This document shows positions 60,074 to 64,000 of a DNA stretch of 64,000 bases, one piece after another. Origin of the DNA: Acanthamoeba sp. SK_2022b (lineage: Eukaryota > Discosea > Longamoebia > Acanthamoebidae); the NCBI GenBank assembly GCA_027943245.1, contig JANDJZ010000045.1:62001-126000 (forward strand), given 5' to 3'. How positions within the stretch are numbered: position 1 is the first letter of the stretch; the number at the start of each line of letters is the position of its first letter. A model generated the notes under the pieces. It had not been told where the DNA came from, did not search any database, and was given only the letters and a program-made list of their open reading frames with translations. The translations under genes and the position numbers were made by a program.

Positions 60074-61472
60074 ATGTCTGCTCTTTCGGAGAGGATCAAG
60101 GCGGTAGAACCGAGTACCTACAGCAACAGTGAGACTGCAATCGAAGCTAAGGTTGTGCTACTGGGTGACTCTGGTACACACTTCCTCCCTAATCTCTTTC
60201 GCGTTTCATTCTTGCCGCTTTCGATCTTCCAACCCCCCCCCCGCAACTCCTTTTGGTATCGCAATTTATCTACGCCTTGCATTACCATTCGTTTGTGTCA
60301 AGTACGGCGCATTGAAGCAATAAACACAAATATTTAATAATTCATTCATATATATTGTAATTGAGGAAAACAGAGATATGTACTGCATTCTCAAGGGCAT
60401 AAATGCTGGGTGCAGGCACAGGGAAGACCTCTCTGATGCAGCGATATGTGAACGAGGCCTTCGACAACAATGTATTGACCACGGTGGGCGCTGGTTTTGC
60501 CAACAAGCGAATGTACAGTGCCCGCAGCACCACCACGCTTCTTTCTCTCCCCGCCATGACTCACCGGCTTCTCTCGTACATGCGCGCAGAGTGATGGACG
60601 ACGTCAAGATAAAGCTCCAGATTTGGGATACAGCTGGACAGGAACGGTTCAGGTGTGGCCGCTGAGCCTCCACATCGCTGCTGTAGTCCCACGCTCACCA
60701 CATACCTCCCCACCACTCGTCCACAGGAGCATGGCGCCGATGTATTATAGAGGAGCGGTGGCGGCGGTGCTGGTGTATGACATAACAAACTTGTCGTCGT
60801 TCCACTCCGTGAAGGGTTGGATCAAAGGTGCAGTGCAGCCCCAGTCGCCCATCTTCGCTCTGGCGCTCGCCAACGTCATCACTCACGCTCGCACTCACGT
60901 CCCAGAGCTCAACGAGGCGGCAATGCAAGACGGCGACCTCAGGCGCATGGCGATCGGCATCGCGGGCAACAAAAAGGATCTCGAAGCCGAACGGCAAGTC
61001 GCGACCAAAGACGCCATGGCCTACGCCGACAGCATCGGTACTCTCCTCTTTTTTTTGCTTCTTCGCTCCTGGCGCCACATCAGCGTTGCTTACATTCTGC
61101 ATCTCGATGTCGCACTCGCACTTCCTGGTATACCAGGTGCGTTCTACATCGAAACATCGGCATACATCAACGAAGGTGCGCTCTCGGCTTGCCTTTCTAC
61201 GCACGTGGCGGGCAATGGTGATCGTGTGCTTGTGTGTAGGTCTGGATGACCTCTTCATGGGGCTCTGCCGACGGATACTCGAGGACAAGGGTGGCGGCGA
61301 GAGCGGGGGCGACAAGGGAGAGAGTATCGATGCCAAGCGGAGCCGCACGGCCTCGAAAGCGGGGCAGCAGAGGACGCCCCGTAAGGAGACCACTATCAAG
61401 ATCGAGGCCACCCACTCAAACGACAAGCTCAGCTCACAGGAGAAGAAAAAGAAGAAGTGCATCCTCTTCTGA
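60074..61472 (+). CDS. Rab/Ras-like GTPase with CAAX tail
   Basis: Seven exons. The P-loop is split by an intron: VVLLGDSG joins GTGKTSLMQRYVNEAF to give GDSGTGKTS. Switch II is LQIWDTAGQERFR, and the next exon SMAPMYYRGAVAAVLVYDIT is Rab5-like. G4 is GNKKDLE and G5 is YIETSAY. The C-terminal region is long and basic (about 75 residues) and ends KKKKKCILF, a CAAX box after a polybasic stretch. Most Rabs end in CC or CXC; a lysine-rich CAAX is typical of Ras/Rho, and ending in F also occurs in the Ras at 30795. The first intron (about 60172-60413) is AT-rich in its 3' half. Localisation is therefore expected at the plasma membrane. Confidence 0.85.
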
Positions 61473-61781
61473 CCGGTGGTGCCAATAGAAACGATCGGAG
61501 GCACACTGGAGTCTGGATTAGTAGATGGGAACAGCTCCAGCACCTTCGCTTCGGCGTCTAGCCGTGCTACGGTTGATCCTGTGTCATCGGCGAGAGAGTG
61601 TTCCTGCGACGTTTTCCTGCGCGAAAACGTCTGTTGCCCTTTCTGCGAACCGACACACGAACGTGAGCTCGGCCCCGTCTGCGCCATTTGATCTTCAAGC
61701 TTAACTGAGGCAAGAGTGCACCAGCCACTCCCGTGACTTGATCTATTTTTTCGAGAGGAGTGGCCCATCTTTCACTACAAG
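61473..61781. other. Intergenic region, no gene seen
   Basis: This lies between the stop of the GTPase gene and the M13 peptidase start, both on +. It should hold the peptidase promoter; no motif was identified. Confidence 0.45.
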
Positions 61782-62972
61782 ATGCCGAAGAATCTGCTGG
61801 GCGTCTTCTTGATGCTAGGCGCAGTGATGTTCGTTGCGGCTGCCCTCCAGGACACCAAGGTGCGGATGAGGATAAGCAACGACGAGTACCGTCAGGCGGA
61901 ATCAGAGCTGGCGAAGCAAATCATGGCCATCATGAACACCTCAGTCGATCCCTGCACTGACTTCTACGAATATGCCTGTGGTGCGCATGCTACGATGCTC
62001 CCGGATTAGCTTTTTGCATTTTGCTCCAGCTCTGGCAGTTGTTGAGATTTGTAACATCTTCATTCAAGGCACGTGGGTGAACACCTATCCTCTGCCGCCC
62101 GATGCTTCGCGCTTCGGCATGGCGTTCGATCAGATTGCACAGGACAATCAAGAGTGCGCACCTGCTCTTTCGCCTTGCTCAGAGCCATCTGGCCGCTGCT
62201 GTGCCGCTCACCTCGCTGCGGCCTCTAGGCTTCTGAGGGGCGTCCTTGAAGATCCGTCTGGCGAGTGGCCCATCATCGGCCCATTCTACAACAGCTGCAT
62301 GAACATGGACCTCAGAAACCAGCTTCGCGGGACGCCAGCCCTCGCCATCCTCAATGAGGTGTCGGAGGTGGGCGATGTTGACAGCTTTATGTCCGCCGTT
62401 GGTTACCTGCACGGCATTGGCCTCTCCACCCTCTTCTCGTCCTAGTAAGCACTCTCCAGCGTCCACCCAAACGCATGTGTGCATGCGCCTTTGCGCAGCG
62501 CTGCCGAGCCTCACGGCAACGCACGCGTGTGTGCCGACGACTGACCGACCCGTATCTGTTCCCGTTCCAGTGTCGGCGTCGATGCCCTGAACCCCACCAG
62601 CAACATCTTCATCATCGGCCAGGGCGGACTCTCCCTCGACGTTCCCAGCGATTACAACGGTACTCTCATCTCAGCTGCCCCCTCTCCGGAGAGGTCCATC
62701 GCCATCTTAACGCTCGACGGTCGTGCAGACCAAAAGTTGCTCGCCCAGTTTGGCCAATACGTCCAGCAGATCTTCACCCTTATTGGGATGGACCCACTCG
62801 CAGCGAAGGTCAGCTCTCCTATCGTTCCCCTTATTCACGAGGTGCACTCACTCTTTAGTACCGGTGCACACGGCAGAAGTCCGCCGTGAACGTGCTGACC
62901 ATCGAGCAGTCGCTTGCCAAGATCTCCCTCTCCCCTTCTGCCCTTCGGTTCATTCCTCCGCCAATGCGGCCC

Positions 62973-63045
<73 letters not shown>

Positions 63046-64000
63046 CGCGCGCTGCGAGTGATGGGGGGGGGAGATGTTTGCTCATCAACAACCACTGTGC
63101 AGTGACCCTTATGCCACCTACAATAATATGACTCTGGCTCAGTTCTACGAGCTGACCCCCAACATCAGCCCGGATGCATGGAATGCCTATTTCGAAGAGG
63201 CTGGCCTCCGGATTGACGGTGCATCCCACTCGCACTACAACCTTCAGAAATTCTTGCCTCTACTCATCTCCGTTTCGTTCAAACTTCAGCCTACGACTTG
63301 GGCTACGTGATCGACGTAGAGACGCCGACCTTCTTCTCGAACCTGTCCTCCCTGGTATGCGCTTCTTTTGCCCACCCTGGATTGGATGGTGGGGAGAGCC
63401 CCCACACTGGGCATCGAGTTCAAGAGTCGTTTGCCTCTCTCCCTCATACACTGCACGCCTTTGATCGCTGCCAAATCCAGTTGAGCAGCATTCAGGACCC
63501 CGCGGTCTGGCAGAGCTACGTGCAGTGGGCTGTGGTCAACCAATTGGCCCCGTCGCTGTCGCAGGACTTTGTCGATGCCAACTTCGACTTCTTTGGCAAG
63601 ATCTACTCCGGTACACCACTACTCTCTCCCCCTCAATCCGTATCTGGCCATCGGCCGTGAGCAACGACAGGCCTGCGCGGCGGTCTGACATTCATCCGCG
63701 TCATCCCAGGCAAGAAGCAGAACGCTCCCCTCTGGAAGCGGTGCGTGCAGCAGACGGACATGTCCCTAGGCGAGCTCCTCGGTCGCTACTACGTGCTCCA
63801 GGACTTCCCGGCTCTCTCCAAGCAAATGGCGAGCGACCTCGTGCAGCGTATCGAGGACGCATTCCTCGCCAATCTGCCCAGTGCGAACTTGCCTCTTTGC
63901 GCACTCACACGCACCACCGAAACTCTGTGAAAGTGCTTTTCTTGAAACTTACCGATTTGTCTCGTCTTTCGCCCGCAGGCGTGGACTGGATGGACGACGC
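61782..64000 (+). CDS. M13 (neprilysin-family) peptidase, 3' part outside window
   Basis: Starts at 61782 with a signal anchor (MPKNLLGVFLMLGAVMFVAA), a type II membrane topology as in neprilysin/ECE. The first ectodomain block VDPCTDFYEYACG joins GTWVNTYPLPPDASRFGMAF, both M13 hallmarks. Then GPFYNSCMNMDLRNQLRGTP, NIFIIGQGGLSLDVPSDYN, FGQYVQQIFTLIGMDPLAAK, LTIEQSLAKISL, MTLAQFYELTPNISPDAWN and AYDLGYVIDVETPTFFSNLS. Near the end: LLGRYYVLQDFPALSKQMAS and VDWMDDA at 63985-64000. The zinc motif HExxH lies further downstream, past the window edge, so activity cannot be judged. M13 enzymes cut small peptides at the cell surface. A large (TG)n/(CG)n tract lies in one intron. Confidence 0.9.
62974..63052. 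repeat. (TG)n-(CG)n alternating tract
   Basis: About 31 TG units followed by 8 GC/CG units, all strictly alternating purine-pyrimidine. It lies in an intron of the M13 peptidase gene. Such tracts can adopt Z-DNA. Confidence 0.9.

Noticed and set aside
60695..61768. Long open frame (357 codons) on the - strand
   Set aside because: It is antisense to the GTPase exons, crosses their introns and has no domain; it is a shadow of GC-rich coding DNA.
62723..63131. Frames with (Cys-Val)n or (His-Thr)n
   Set aside because: They are translations of the TG/CG intron tract and not real peptides.

Overview
The window looks like nuclear DNA of a free-living amoeba of the Acanthamoeba type. Genes are dense and lie on both strands, and almost every one is cut by several short GT-AG introns. 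Coding DNA is GC-rich, while some introns are AT-rich or carry (TG)n, (CA)n or (AGAAAG)n tracts. The gene families (cAMP-receptor-like GPCR, receptor kinase with a nucleotide-cyclase domain, RFX factor, Rab/Ras GTPases, RasGEF/RhoGEF, UBFD1, NIPSNAP, CTL/SLC44) fit an amoebozoan. No operons, CRISPR arrays or prokaryotic insertion sequences were seen. The species name is an inference. Gene ends are given as start and stop codon positions; exon joins were read by eye.

Layout: 0.3-1.9 kb (-) an F-box-like exon and Rho-GTPase-like exons; 2.1-4.1 kb (-) seven-helix cAMP-receptor-like protein; 4.5-5.5 kb (-) five-finger RanBP2-type zinc finger protein; 5.6-7.9 kb (+) DH-PH RhoGEF; 8.0-10.3 kb (+) EMB8/ABHD-type hydrolase; 10.4-12.9 kb (+) F-box/ankyrin protein; 13.0-14.1 kb (+) U-box-like membrane protein; 14.2-20.8 kb (-) a giant receptor with two phosphate-binding-protein-like ectodomains, EGF, TM, kinase, cyclase-like and second kinase domains; 20.9-23.0 kb (-) AIF2-like flavoprotein; 23.1-24.8 kb (+) NUDIX protein; 25.1-28.2 kb (+) RasGEF with a DEP domain; 28.6-30.7 kb (+) Cdc1/PGAP5-like phosphoesterase; 30.8-31.4 kb (-) Ras GTPase.

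From 28.3 to 34.8 kb there are three identical tRNA-Ala(AGC) genes and one tRNA-Lys(CTT). A DNA transposon with 23-bp inverted repeats (31767-34450) sits among them and encodes a DDE_Tnp_4-type transposase and a zinc-binding, lysine-repeat protein. Then: 35.0-36.5 kb (-) VAMP7-like SNARE; 37.2-40.8 kb (+) RFX protein; 41.1-42.9 kb (+) GalT-like enzyme; 43.0-45.1 kb (+) nucleotidyltransferase-like nuclear protein; 45.2-48.3 kb (+) large secreted orphan; 48.5-49.2 kb (+) small secreted protein; 49.4-50.7 kb (+) NIPSNAP; 50.9-51.5 kb (+) acylphosphatase; 51.6-54.0 kb (-) ZNF277-like protein; 54.2-55.4 kb (-) UBFD1; 55.6-56.2 kb (+) calmodulin; 56.3-57.4 kb (-) Rab; 57.6-59.9 kb (+) choline-transporter-like protein; 60.1-61.5 kb (+) Rab/Ras-like GTPase with a CAAX box; 61.8 kb to the end (+) M13 peptidase, cut by the window edge.

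The common theme is signalling and membrane traffic: a GPCR, a receptor kinase/cyclase, two GEFs, four small GTPases, calmodulin, a SNARE and F-box/U-box proteins. Several divergent pairs share short gaps that are probably two-way promoters (ZnF/RhoGEF, AIF/NUDIX, UBFD1/calmodulin, Rab/CTL).
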